From: Opacimonas sp014872805
GTDB lineage: Bacteria; Pseudomonadota; Gammaproteobacteria; Enterobacterales; Alteromonadaceae
Direction of reading: 5' to 3'
Length of the DNA: 64,000 bases
Assembly (NCBI GenBank): GCA_014872805.1
Contig: WKFN01000016.1
Location: 124,001-188,000, forward strand
Position 1 is the stretch's first letter, and each line of letters opens with the position of its first letter. Under the pieces are notes generated by a model. That model was not told the origin of the DNA, ran no database searches, and saw only the letters and a list, made by a program, of their open reading frames with translations. Shown here one piece after another: positions 43,951 through 53,211 of the stretch. A program made the translations under genes and the position numbers.

Positions 43951-45165
43951 ATGTTTAATGTGTCACAAGCTGGATTATTCGCGAGTTTTTTCATCGGAAT
44001 GCGCTATGCCAAAGTAGCTCGTAGGCATAAGCACGCCCGTACCACACCTAAATTTTTGGCTTTTGTTAATTTCTTTTCAGTATTGGGTCTGACCCTTGGT
44101 GTGATGTCTTTGGTCGTGGTCATGGCGGTAATGAGTGGCCTGGAAGGGCAGCTCAAGGATCGTATGCTCAATTTGGTTCCTCATATCTTAATTGAATCAG
44201 AAGAACCACTGCAATTGCCCCCATCGATTCTGCGCTCACAAAGTTTATACCACGAAGCTCAAGCCTTAGTACAAACACAACAAGATATTGCTCCGATTGT
44301 GGTTCAAGGGATGGCGACACAAGTGCTAAAAAATGAGATTGAACTAGATAGATACATTGTTGCTGGCGATTTCTCTGACTTCGCTAGTGATTACCACATT
44401 GTCTTGGGGGCGGCATTGGCTAGACAACTCAATGTGACCGCGGGCGATCAACTGCGTATTATCGTGCCCAGTCAAAGTCGTTACACCCCGTTTGGGCGGA
44501 TCCCATTGCAACGTTTGATCACGGTTCAAGCCGTTTATCAAATGCTCACTAATGCCGATGACTATATGGTCTTTATGCCATTGTCGAGTGTGCAAAAATT
44601 TTCCCGCAACGCGCCCACTACCCAGCGTTTGTTTTTGACTGATGCGTTTGCTCTGGGTGAAGTGAGTCGTTTTTTGGCAGGAATGCAATACAGCACTTGG
44701 CGTGAACGAGAAGGGGCGTTTTTTGATGCGGTGCGGATGGAGAAAAATCTCATGAGTATGATGCTAAGTCTCATCATTGCCATTGCAGCATTTAATATCA
44801 TTGCCGCATTGGTTATGCTGGTTAATGAAAAACACGGTGATATCGCCATATTGCGTACCCAAGGCATGCCCAATCGAGCGATTATGCTCATTTTTATATT
44901 CACGGGACTCACTAACGCACTTAAAGGCACATTATTAGGTTGTTTACTTGGTATCGTGGTGGTTTACAGCATGAATCCATTATTACTGGCTATGGATGCA
45001 CCAATAAGCTTAGCGGTCGATGGCGATCCGGTCCCTTATATTTTGCACTTCTCTGATGTGGCTAAAGTCATTTTTGGCGCGGTTGGGCTGTGCTTAATTG
45101 CAACCATTTTGCCCAGTATTCGCGCCCTTAAAGTACAACCTTCTGAAGCTTTGGCTAGTGAATAA
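43951..45165 (+). CDS. lolC: LolC/LolE-type lipoprotein-releasing permease
   Basis: A 404-residue membrane protein: cytoplasmic start with FFIGMRYAKVARR, helix 1 (about 32-55, LGLTLGVMSLVVVMAVMSG), a large periplasmic domain, and three C-terminal helices of the FtsX/MacB permease type (about 265-400), ending LKVQPSEALASE. This matches LolC, which with LolD and LolE extracts lipoproteins from the inner membrane. Unusually, no lolD ATPase or lolE gene follows; the next gene is a phosphoribosyltransferase. LolC, LolE or the merged LolF form cannot be told apart with certainty. Confidence 0.82.
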   Translation: MFNVSQAGLFASFFIGMRYAKVARRHKHARTTPKFLAFVNFFSVLGLTLGVMSLVVVMAVMSGLEGQLKDRMLNLVPHILIESEEPLQLPPSILRSQSLYHEAQALVQTQQDIAPIVVQGMATQVLKNEIELDRYIVAGDFSDFASDYHIVLGAALARQLNVTAGDQLRIIVPSQSRYTPFGRIPLQRLITVQAVYQMLTNADDYMVFMPLSSVQKFSRNAPTTQRLFLTDAFALGEVSRFLAGMQYSTWREREGAFFDAVRMEKNLMSMMLSLIIAIAAFNIIAALVMLVNEKHGDIAILRTQGMPNRAIMLIFIFTGLTNALKGTLLGCLLGIVVVYSMNPLLLAMDAPISLAVDGDPVPYILHFSDVAKVIFGAVGLCLIATILPSIRALKVQPSEALASE

Positions 45166-45166
45166 T

Positions 45167-45195
45167 TTGAGCCTTTGATTAACCCACAGTATAAT
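45167..45195 (+). promoter_or_regulatory. Promoter of the phosphoribosyltransferase gene
   Basis: TTGAGC (45167-45172) and TATAAT (45190-45195) are 17 bases apart, between the lolC stop and the next ATG at 45227. This suggests the following gene is transcribed independently of lolC. Confidence 0.55.
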
Positions 45196-45226
45196 TTGAG
45201 TCATTCAAAAATAACGTGAAACCATC

Positions 45227-45784
45227 ATGACAGATAAAGTGTACATTTCGGCACAAGCGCTCCTACAAGATTCTTTTCGTTTAGCTCACCAAGTTTATCA
45301 AAGTGGGTTTGTACCTGATTTTATAGTGGGTATTTGGCGTGGTGGCGCACCGATTGGCATCGCAGTGCAAGAATATTTTGAATACAAAAATATCATGACC
45401 GATCACATTGCGGTTCGCACATCATCTTACTATGGCATTGGGCAACAAGCGCGTGAAATCAAAGTACACGGTCTGCACTATCTCATCGAAAACGCAAATG
45501 CTGAGCACTCTCTACTGATTGTTGACGATATCTTTGATTCTGGTCGCAGCGTCGAGGCGCTCATTAATCAAATTCAAACGCAGATGCGCAAAAACACGCC
45601 TGAGCAAATCAAAGTTGCCTGTCCATGGTATAAACCTGCAAATAACAAAACCCAGCTTTTGCCTGATTATTACATTACTGAAACGTCAGATTGGGTCGTA
45701 TTTCCGCATGAGTTAACTGGCATCGACAAATCCGAACTTCTCGCTGGTAAATCAGATCTAGCAGGCTTAGAGGATATTCTTTAA
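45227..45784 (+). CDS. Phosphoribosyltransferase, hypoxanthine/xanthine-type
   Basis: A 185-residue type I PRTase. The PRPP-binding loop reads LLIVDDIFDSGRSVE (about 101-115), and the N-terminal part has FIVGIWRGGAPIGIAVQEY, the usual pyrophosphate loop. It resembles the COG2236-type nucleobase phosphoribosyltransferases; the base it uses (hypoxanthine, xanthine or guanine) cannot be fixed from sequence. Confidence 0.82.
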   Translation: MTDKVYISAQALLQDSFRLAHQVYQSGFVPDFIVGIWRGGAPIGIAVQEYFEYKNIMTDHIAVRTSSYYGIGQQAREIKVHGLHYLIENANAEHSLLIVDDIFDSGRSVEALINQIQTQMRKNTPEQIKVACPWYKPANNKTQLLPDYYITETSDWVVFPHELTGIDKSELLAGKSDLAGLEDIL

Positions 45785-45797
45785 AGGCGAAAAAAGC

Positions 45798-46436
45798 TTA
45801 CTTTTCTGGGTCAAAATAATGGTCGTCTTTGAATGTTTTGACCCAATGTGGCTTGTAAATGATGAGTAGTGTCATCGTCATACCATTGAGCATGGCTTCT
45901 GGGAATAGCAATAATGGGATCAATACCAAGAAGTTGTCATTGACGATTTGCCAGGTATGCACGCCATCCAACACATAAAAACCGCCTAAGAAAAACATCT
46001 TTAAAGCAATCATCAGTGCACCGGGGAAAAACGCATTGATAAAAACATACACAAATAAATGACGTGGTACCCGGTGAAAGCTAAAAGAGTATATGGCGTA
46101 GGTTAGGGCAATCGGTAGGGTAACTCCGAGTAAACCATTTGCACCAAGCATTTCCCAGCTCTCTTTTCCTACAAGAGTGGTCGCAAACAATGCGATCCCC
46201 CCAATGAATAATGCGTAGCGAAAGCCCAGTGTCAACGTCAGTGCGGACAACCACAAAAAATGCACGTCTAAGCCTTCATAGATCCCGGCACGAAAAAGCC
46301 ACAAAATAAATATAGAAGCACCTGCCCCAAATACCAGATGTTGTAAAAAAGTCGTTTGGCGAAACTCTTGCCAATCAATGTGACGGATATTCCAGACATA
46401 TAGCGTAATAAATCCAGCTAAGGCAAACCATGTCAT
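45798..46436 (-). CDS. CbiM-like energy-coupling factor transporter permease
   Basis: A 212-residue protein with about six membrane helices and a CbiM-like body (GLDVHFLWLSALTLTLGFR; NAFFPGALMIALKMFFLGG; LFPEAMLNGMTMTLL). CbiM proteins are the substrate-specific components of cobalt/nickel uptake systems. No CbiQ, CbiN or ATPase gene is beside it, and the N-terminal metal-binding Met-His start of true CbiM is absent, so metal transport is uncertain. Confidence 0.65.
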   Translation of the reverse strand: MTWFALAGFITLYVWNIRHIDWQEFRQTTFLQHLVFGAGASIFILWLFRAGIYEGLDVHFLWLSALTLTLGFRYALFIGGIALFATTLVGKESWEMLGANGLLGVTLPIALTYAIYSFSFHRVPRHLFVYVFINAFFPGALMIALKMFFLGGFYVLDGVHTWQIVNDNFLVLIPLLLFPEAMLNGMTMTLLIIYKPHWVKTFKDDHYFDPEK

Positions 46437-46439
46437 AAT

Positions 46440-47246
46440 TTATTTGAACTCAGCAAAAATAGGTGCATGGTCAGATGGCTTATCTAACCCCCTAGAGACA
46501 TAACATATTTCAGATTCGATGCATTTTTGCGCCATAGATGGCGTGGCCAATATCACATCAATACGCAGACCTCGATTGTCGTCAAAGCCTTTTGATCGAT
46601 AATCAAACCAAGAATAGCGCTCGGTCTTAGTTGGATATAGTGCGCGGAACGTATCGACCAAACCAAAATCTTGCAGAGTTGCGAGCATTTCGCGTTCGAC
46701 AGGTTGGAAAGAGCATTTACCAGTTTTTAGCCAGCGTTTTTGATTCGGTTCACCAATGCCGATGTCTAAATCAAGGGGCGAAATATTAATATCACCCATG
46801 ACAATGATGTGTTCATCTGCTGTGTGGGCTTGATACAGATGCTCCGTTAAATCTTTGTAAAACTCAACTTTATATGGGAATTTGGTTGCATGGTTGATGT
46901 TTTCACCTTGTGGAAAATAGCCGTTGTAAATCGTAACGTCTTCGCCTTGATCATTCTCGATCGTGACGGCAATCAAACGTTTCTGTTTGTCTTCGTTATC
47001 TGTTGGCAAGCCGTATTGGACTTGTTTGATACTGCGTTTGGATAAGACCGCTACGCCATAGTGTGCTTTTTGACCGTGATATACCACGTCATAACCCATG
47101 GCTTTGATATCATCAACTGGGAACTGAGCATTATCCACTTTGATTTCCTGCAGGCCAATGACATCTGGCTGGTGCAAATCAATAACCGACTGTAATTGTG
47201 CAAGGCGAGCGCGCACTCCGTTGATATTAAATGAGATGATTTTCAT
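46440..47246 (-). CDS. xthA: Exodeoxyribonuclease III
   Basis: A 268-residue AP endonuclease/3'-5' exonuclease of base excision repair. It shows the family motifs ISFNINGVRARL, GLQEIKVDNAQFP (catalytic Glu), YNGYFPQGEN, MGDINISPLDLDIG, RIDVILAT and the terminal SDHAPIFAEF with the catalytic His. Full length. Four bases separate its stop from the CbiM-like gene start. Confidence 0.96.
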   Translation of the reverse strand: MKIISFNINGVRARLAQLQSVIDLHQPDVIGLQEIKVDNAQFPVDDIKAMGYDVVYHGQKAHYGVAVLSKRSIKQVQYGLPTDNEDKQKRLIAVTIENDQGEDVTIYNGYFPQGENINHATKFPYKVEFYKDLTEHLYQAHTADEHIIVMGDINISPLDLDIGIGEPNQKRWLKTGKCSFQPVEREMLATLQDFGLVDTFRALYPTKTERYSWFDYRSKGFDDNRGLRIDVILATPSMAQKCIESEICYVSRGLDKPSDHAPIFAEFK

Positions 47247-47338
47247 TGTTGTTCTGAACTCTGGTTATGCGTGTGTTTTTATGTGGTTTTGTAACATGAT
47301 ACACTGCAACGCAATTTCGATGAAGAGTGAATTGATAC

Positions 47339-48991
47339 GTGTCGGTGTTTCGAACTGATTTTCCTTTTTTTACCCATTACCCCAGCGCGCTGTATTTTGA
47401 TAATGCGGCGACGACGCATAAGCCACAATGCGTCTTGGAGAGCATACAACACAGCTATGTGCATCTTAATGCGAACGTCCATCGCTCATCATACGGCTTG
47501 GCACAGCAAGTAACTGAGGCCTTTGAAGATGCTCGAAATACGCTAGCTAAATTCATCAATTCCGCTCATCCGAACCAGATAGTTTGGACTAAAGGCGCCA
47601 CAGAAAGTATCAACTTACTGGCCTATGGACTTGAGTCTGCACACCTGCTTGATGGAGATGAAATAATCCTATTGGTCAGTGAGCATCATGCTAATTTGCT
47701 TCCGTGGCGACGATTAGCAGAGCAGTGTGGGCTAAATATTGTCTATCATGGCATCAGCGAGCAGGGGGATGTGGATTATGATGCCTTATTAGAATTAATA
47801 TCAGATAACACAGCTTTGATTGCCTGTGCGCATGTATCCAATGTGCTGGGTACTATTCATCCAGTAACGGCGATTGCGGCAAAGGCTAAAGCTCATGGAG
47901 CCTTGTGCATTATTGACGGTACTCAAGCAGTTGCTCATTTAGACGTTGATGTTCAAGCGATCGGTTGTGATGCTTATGTTTTTAGCAGTCACAAAATGTT
48001 TGGCCCAACAGGCGTTGGTGTCTTATATGGGACTGCTTCGTTATTGTCAGCGCTTGGTCTTTATCACTTAGGTGGGGAAATGGTGCAACACGTCAGTCTT
48101 GATGAGGTCACCTTTCAATCTGCACCGCTCAAGTTTGAAGCTGGCACACCTGCACTTCATGGCGTATTAGGCCTGGCCTGTGCGGTAAATTATCTACAGC
48201 AGCACAGGTTTGCTTGGTTCCAGCACGAAAAAACGCTTCAACAAGCACTTCTCAACGCTTGTGACGCCAGACCTGAATTAAAGGTTCACGGTAGGCAGGC
48301 CATGTTGCTAGGTCATGCGATCCCTCTGGTCTCGTTTAATCACGAGCGTATCAATGGATATGATCTGCTGCAACAATTACAGCCTGAACAAGTGTCGCTG
48401 CGGGTGGGGCAACATTGCGCCATGCCATTGCAGCATGCTTTAGGCATTGATAGCAGTATTCGTGTCTCTTTAGCTGGTTACAATACAATAGCAGAAATAG
48501 AGCGATTTTTTGCGTTGATGGACGATCTGACAGCGTCTAATCAACTCACTGTGCCGCTTGATAGATCGCTCAATCAAGCGCAGACTGGTACGCACACAGC
48601 ACAAAGTAAAGTCAAGCAAAATGCCGCGAGTAATCCGGCAGAAAAACTGCTTAACGATGCGCGTGGCTTTACGGCAACAAATCGCGCCTTGATGTTAGCG
48701 TCTAAACATTGCCCGTTGCTCGATGCATCGGATCATAGCGATCAATATTTAGTATCCGGCTGTGAAGTCTCGGTTTATCTCAAACACGATGGTCAAATAT
48801 GGCGTGGTTACAGCCAAAGTAAAATCATTCGAGGTTTGTTAGCCGTTCTTTTGCTTCGGGCAAATGAGCTATTGGATAGCACGCAAGACTATGATTTCAA
48901 AGCATACCTTGATGGGCTAGGTGTTACACAAGTACTCAGTCAATCTCGGGTGTCTGGTCTGGGGCAGATAATTGCGCGATTGTCTGCTTAG
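47339..48991 (+). CDS. CsdA-type cysteine desulfurase fused to a SufE/CsdE domain
   Basis: A 550-residue fusion. Residues 1-400 are a class V aminotransferase-like desulfurase: ALYFDNAATTHKP, SEHHANLLPW, the PLP lysine in SSHKMFGPTG (K219) and the catalytic cysteine in RVGQHCAMP (C360). After a polar linker (about 405-432), residues 435-550 look like SufE/CsdE: YLVSGCEVSVYL carries the sulfur-accepting cysteine (C475) and SQSKIIRGLLAVLLLRANEL matches the SufE core. E. coli encodes CsdA and CsdE as separate neighbours; here donor and acceptor are one chain. The start is GTG at 47339. The 3' end overlaps the convergent glycosyltransferase by 56 bases. Confidence 0.85.
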   Translation: MSVFRTDFPFFTHYPSALYFDNAATTHKPQCVLESIQHSYVHLNANVHRSSYGLAQQVTEAFEDARNTLAKFINSAHPNQIVWTKGATESINLLAYGLESAHLLDGDEIILLVSEHHANLLPWRRLAEQCGLNIVYHGISEQGDVDYDALLELISDNTALIACAHVSNVLGTIHPVTAIAAKAKAHGALCIIDGTQAVAHLDVDVQAIGCDAYVFSSHKMFGPTGVGVLYGTASLLSALGLYHLGGEMVQHVSLDEVTFQSAPLKFEAGTPALHGVLGLACAVNYLQQHRFAWFQHEKTLQQALLNACDARPELKVHGRQAMLLGHAIPLVSFNHERINGYDLLQQLQPEQVSLRVGQHCAMPLQHALGIDSSIRVSLAGYNTIAEIERFFALMDDLTASNQLTVPLDRSLNQAQTGTHTAQSKVKQNAASNPAEKLLNDARGFTATNRALMLASKHCPLLDASDHSDQYLVSGCEVSVYLKHDGQIWRGYSQSKIIRGLLAVLLLRANELLDSTQDYDFKAYLDGLGVTQVLSQSRVSGLGQIIARLSA

Positions 48992-50237
48992 CTTCAATCC
49001 ACTGTGACATATATTTATGTGATGCATGTTGTTGTTGGGTCATTATTTGTTGTAAAAATAACTGACTTCTATGCGCTGGTAAGGTGTTAAACAAATCATT
49101 TACCACGTCCATAAGCGCTTGGCTATGTTGTACTGTATTAAAATGTTTATCAAGTTCTTGTTGCGCAATTCGATTAAAGTCGAGCCATGTGTTTTCACAG
49201 GTGTATAATTCGACCGCTACAGCAGCAAATTTCTGGATATCTGCCTCGCGGTGTAATGATACGTGTGGCACAGCGTTAGAAATTCCTTCCCAGCCAATGT
49301 CGGTGGTAACAATTGGCGTGTGACAACGAATGGCTTCGCAGACTTTTCCTTTTAATCCTGCGCCAAAGCGCAACGGTGCCAGCTGCACTTTTGCTTGCCG
49401 CATAGTAGCAAGCGCATCTTTGGCATAACCTTGAATGTGAAAGCCCTTTTGAGGTTGATGCAACTGCTGTGCTTTGGGCGGCGTATACGCACCATAGATA
49501 TGACACTGAGCATTGGGTAGCCGCTGACGTATCGCAGGCCAGATATGTTGAGCAAGCACTCTCACCGCATCCCAATTTGGTGCGTGTCGATAATTACCAA
49601 TAAAGACAAAGTCCTTACGTTTAGTGAACGGAATAGGGGGATCGTCTTTGTCTGGAAGTAAAAAAGGACAATGATGAAGTTGTGCAGGCGCTATTGGATA
49701 ACAGTGGGTTAAAATTTGCATTTCAACAGGCGATATAATGAGACTTAAATCAGAGCGTAAAATACTGCCAATTTCTCTTAATGCCAAAGGATGATGCATA
49801 ACTTGGTGGTGTTGATGCAAATCTTTTAGCGCAGGCCAAGATACATCGCAAAATGCTTGGCGTTTGATGATGTCCTGACGTAATTGCCTAAGGCTGTGTA
49901 AGTCTTCTGTATCCAACACATGCATAGCCTTTGGCACATTTTCACGAACGCGCCAACTAAATTGCTCTTCCAACATAAAGCGATCATAAAACACAATGTC
50001 AGGTTGTAACTCACTAACCCAGACATTAAAACTCGAACAGTTTAGAGCGACTGAATGAACTTCATATCCCATGCGACTCAAATCGGGAGCCGAATCATCT
50101 GGTTGTGCGGCGCTAGCAATATGAATCTTGTCTCCGGTCTCGGCAAATACGCGCAGTAGACTCAATAAATGTTGTCCCGCGGCAGAACTATTGGGTTCTG
50201 GGAACACAGTACATAAGGCTAAGATCGTACGAGACAT
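48936..50237 (-). CDS. Glycosyltransferase, GT4-like
   Basis: A 433-residue GT-B fold enzyme. N-terminal half has a Rossmann start (ILALCTVFPEPNSSAAGQH) and FVFIGNYRHAPNWDAV begins the second half, followed by GYAKDALATMRQAKVQLAPL, RFGAGLKGKVCEAI and TTDIGWEGI, the usual nucleotide-sugar-binding region. Sugar and acceptor unknown; no polysaccharide cluster surrounds it. The C-terminal tail (about 18 codons) overlaps the desulfurase gene on the other strand. Confidence 0.85.
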   Translation of the reverse strand: MSRTILALCTVFPEPNSSAAGQHLLSLLRVFAETGDKIHIASAAQPDDSAPDLSRMGYEVHSVALNCSSFNVWVSELQPDIVFYDRFMLEEQFSWRVRENVPKAMHVLDTEDLHSLRQLRQDIIKRQAFCDVSWPALKDLHQHHQVMHHPLALREIGSILRSDLSLIISPVEMQILTHCYPIAPAQLHHCPFLLPDKDDPPIPFTKRKDFVFIGNYRHAPNWDAVRVLAQHIWPAIRQRLPNAQCHIYGAYTPPKAQQLHQPQKGFHIQGYAKDALATMRQAKVQLAPLRFGAGLKGKVCEAIRCHTPIVTTDIGWEGISNAVPHVSLHREADIQKFAAVAVELYTCENTWLDFNRIAQQELDKHFNTVQHSQALMDVVNDLFNTLPAHRSQLFLQQIMTQQQHASHKYMSQWIEAKQTIAQLSAPDQTPEID

Positions 50238-50355
50238 GGATAAAATAACTCAAGCTTTTAGAACAAGAAGATATTCATTATACTGATAAGCTTTACGATG
50301 ATACAGTTTGAGTTCATAGTATCTATAACGTATCTTGTTAATAGTGAAGAAGTAT

Positions 50356-51387
50356 ATGATGTTGAACGCAACTCATGTCGTATTTGGAGCTGGACTAATT
50401 GGTGGATACTTAGCTGGACATCTTGTCGCACAGTGTCCAAATGCCAGCATTAAGGTTGTGGCTAGAGATTCTGCAAAAGTTCACTTTACCAAAGCAGCGA
50501 CCATTACAGATATGGATGAGCACCGTATGGACTCTCCATATCCCCCGCAATGGGTTGAGACGCTCGATGCAGTCAAAGCAGATTGTGATTATCTTTGGCT
50601 CACCGTTAAATGCACTGCCGTACAAGCAGCATGTGATGTACTCCAGAGCATCCTGCCAAAACATACTGTGATATTGTGTTGTCAAAACGGTATTGGTTCA
50701 GATGACATTATAAGAACACATTTTCCAGATAATCCTGTGCTTAGGGTCATGTTTCCGTTCAACGTTGTACAGTATCATACCGCGCATTGGCATCGCAGTT
50801 CTTCTGGCACCGTAGTGATTGAAGCGTCGCAGAGATTACCCGCACTTGATGAATTTGTTCAAGCCATGAATTGTCCAACTATGCCGTTGACCACGACCTT
50901 AGAGATGGACGCTTTATTATGGGCTAAATGCCAAATTAATCTGACGAATTCAGTCAATGCGTTAGCAAACTGTTCTTTACAAGAAACTTTACTCAATCGT
51001 AACTATCGTAAGTTGATTGCGGCCTTGATGCTTGAACATCTCAAAGTCTGTAAGGCGTTGAACATCTCATTGCCAAAGATTACCCAAGCACCAGCTTGGC
51101 TTATTCCCCATATAATGCAGCTCCCTGATTGGTTATTTCCTCGCGTTGCCAAACAACTGGTGGCCATTGACCCTGCGGCAAAATTATCGATGTGGTGGGA
51201 TTTAGAAGCGGGGCGTGAAACCGAAATAGATTTTATCAACGGCGCTACAGTGCGCTTTGGCAATCGAGTTAATGTTCCCACACCCGCAAATGCTGCGGTC
51301 ATTAGTATAATTAAACAACTTCAAGCTGAACGGGCTAATGGCCAGTCGCGACGAAGCATAAGTGCCCAAGAAATAATCAATTTATAA
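50356..51387 (+). CDS. Ketopantoate reductase family protein (PanE/ApbA)
   Basis: A 343-residue NADPH-dependent reductase. The N-terminal dinucleotide motif VVFGAGLIGGYLAG, the ILCCQNGIGSDD segment and the helical C-terminal domain (AKCQINLTNSVNALANCS, then GRETEIDFINGATV) fit PanE, which makes pantoate for coenzyme A. It is longer than E. coli PanE (303), so a related reductase is possible. The start is taken at ATG 50356 behind GAAGAAG; a TTG at 50335 is less likely. Confidence 0.8.
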   Translation: MMLNATHVVFGAGLIGGYLAGHLVAQCPNASIKVVARDSAKVHFTKAATITDMDEHRMDSPYPPQWVETLDAVKADCDYLWLTVKCTAVQAACDVLQSILPKHTVILCCQNGIGSDDIIRTHFPDNPVLRVMFPFNVVQYHTAHWHRSSSGTVVIEASQRLPALDEFVQAMNCPTMPLTTTLEMDALLWAKCQINLTNSVNALANCSLQETLLNRNYRKLIAALMLEHLKVCKALNISLPKITQAPAWLIPHIMQLPDWLFPRVAKQLVAIDPAAKLSMWWDLEAGRETEIDFINGATVRFGNRVNVPTPANAAVISIIKQLQAERANGQSRRSISAQEIINL

Positions 51388-51466
51388 TTTTCGTACAGGT
51401 ATAGTACGCAAAACTTCCTAATCTGTTCTATACCATAAGTAGGTTTTAGACAGTCTGATATGGATT

Positions 51467-52315
51467 ATGATTAGAGCGATTGAGTATGCCTCTTTTGCAT
51501 CTGAGGTATTTGTGTTACCTGCTGCAGTAACCAAAATCCAAGTTATGCTCAATGATGAAAGGGCTACAATGGATGATTTTGCAAACGTGGTTAAAATTGA
51601 TCCAACCTTGGCTTCGCAATTACTGAAGATAGTCAACTCTCCAATTTATAACTTTCGTGACCCAGTGGACTCAGTTATGCGAGCCGTCAGGATATTGGGC
51701 ACCAAAGCAATCTATGATTTGGCCATCAGTTATGGTGTGGCTTGTGCTTTTAATGATTATAATAAGAACACCATAGATTTAGAGCGATTTTGGGAATATT
51801 CCGTGCGCACGGCGTTATTCTCTCAATATTGGGCGCAACGCCTAGCTTTACATGAACCAGAACGGTTTTTTACCGCGGGGCTCATTCATAACATTGGTGA
51901 GTTGGTAGTGGTCAGAAGACACCCGAAAACGGCCGTGCAATGTACTCGTTTTATGATTAATGAACAGCCATGGGAAAAACAACAAAGCGTCATGGGCTAC
52001 ACCTATAAAGATATTACCATCAAGTTGTTACAAGTCTGGGGTCTTCCCAGCAGTATCATTGATTTAATCAAACCTATGCACGAATCACCGCATCACATTG
52101 GCTCAATAGACAGCAAAGTCGTGCAACTGGCTTACCACCAGTCTTTACTCGAATCCTATCCTTCGTTGATTAACGATATTTGCGAGTTACCCGAACACTA
52201 TGCGATCAGCCTAGGGCTGAATCAGTCAAGTTTAGACAAATCCGTTGACAATATTCGCCACCGCTTACTCACTGTTGTGAGTTTATTTACCACATATGGT
52301 TATGGAATAAATTAA
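51467..52315 (+). CDS. HDOD-domain signalling protein
   Basis: A 282-residue protein consisting mainly of an HDOD domain (about 15-210): FVLPAAVTKIQVMLND, then VVKIDPTLASQLLKIVNSP, VMRAVRILGTKAIYDLAI and AGLIHNIGELVV. HDOD proteins lack full HD catalytic residues and act in signalling, motility or stress control. No GGDEF or EAL domain is attached. Partner unknown. A short intergenic stretch separates it from panE. Confidence 0.86.
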   Translation: MIRAIEYASFASEVFVLPAAVTKIQVMLNDERATMDDFANVVKIDPTLASQLLKIVNSPIYNFRDPVDSVMRAVRILGTKAIYDLAISYGVACAFNDYNKNTIDLERFWEYSVRTALFSQYWAQRLALHEPERFFTAGLIHNIGELVVVRRHPKTAVQCTRFMINEQPWEKQQSVMGYTYKDITIKLLQVWGLPSSIIDLIKPMHESPHHIGSIDSKVVQLAYHQSLLESYPSLINDICELPEHYAISLGLNQSSLDKSVDNIRHRLLTVVSLFTTYGYGIN

Positions 52316-52330
52316 CATCTAGCTAACGGT

Positions 52331-53131
52331 TTAATCGAACACACCTACGGTTTGTCTAGAAATAGCTAAACAGCGTCCATCTTCAGCCCAAATAGTGGCT
52401 TCAGTTGCACCGTATCCGGCTTCAGCGTGGATGGTTTTATCGTGATAAGCAAACCATCCCTCTGCGCTCCCTTGCGGTAAAGGATGGAAAAACTCCACAT
52501 TCCAATTGATCGTACTGGCAGGCGCTGGCCATTTTAATAATTGTATTAAGGTGGGCGGATAGCTGTCTAATAAGCCAATAAATGCGGCTTCACCAAGAGA
52601 GGTATTCAGATTCTTGTATCTCATCCAGCCAAGATAATGATCCGTTTTGCGTCCAGTAAATGGAATGCCACCTTCTTGAATGGCCAAATCAAAATGCTTC
52701 AAAAATTTGGGAACGACCTTAGGGATCGGTGGGAAAAAGTTCGCTTTCTTTTCTCGTGTAAAGTTTAGTTTAGGCCGCTTATCAATACTGACTTTTGATA
52801 ATCTATCTCTGGTAAAACACGCTTGACAGACCACACACATTTTGTCGTTTTGCAGCAAATATGCGATGTATTGCGCAACATTTTTGCCTACGCGCAGGAC
52901 TTGCACTTCGATCTTACAGATCTCTTTGGTAAAAAGAGGGCCTACAAAATTTACATTGATGTTTTTAACCTGATATTCATCTGAAACACGTTCTTTAATT
53001 GCTTGAAACAACAATGCAGTAGATAGACCGCCATATACTGTACGCCCTTGTGACCAACTGTCGTCTATAACAAGCTCGGCTCCTTCACTGATATGAGCCT
53101 GTCCTAGAGCTAAAATGTCATTAATATTCAT
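52331..53131 (-). CDS. Acyl-CoA thioesterase-like, double hot-dog protein
   Basis: A 266-residue TesB-like protein: the first hot-dog half includes SWSQGRTVYGGLSTALLFQA and NVNFVGPLFTKEICKIEVQV, the second includes NWNVEFFHPLPQG and the end AEDGRCLAISRQTVGV. This suits the thioesterase superfamily acting on acyl-CoA. Substrate length unknown. It faces away from the alpha/beta hydrolase gene that follows. Confidence 0.8.
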   Translation of the reverse strand: MNINDILALGQAHISEGAELVIDDSWSQGRTVYGGLSTALLFQAIKERVSDEYQVKNINVNFVGPLFTKEICKIEVQVLRVGKNVAQYIAYLLQNDKMCVVCQACFTRDRLSKVSIDKRPKLNFTREKKANFFPPIPKVVPKFLKHFDLAIQEGGIPFTGRKTDHYLGWMRYKNLNTSLGEAAFIGLLDSYPPTLIQLLKWPAPASTINWNVEFFHPLPQGSAEGWFAYHDKTIHAEAGYGATEATIWAEDGRCLAISRQTVGVFD

Positions 53132-53211
53132 TTGCTTGGTGTTCTGGTCTGATGAGTGATAATATGATTATATAGACTGTATAAGTAACTGCAAATGACT
53201 TTTAGTGATTG

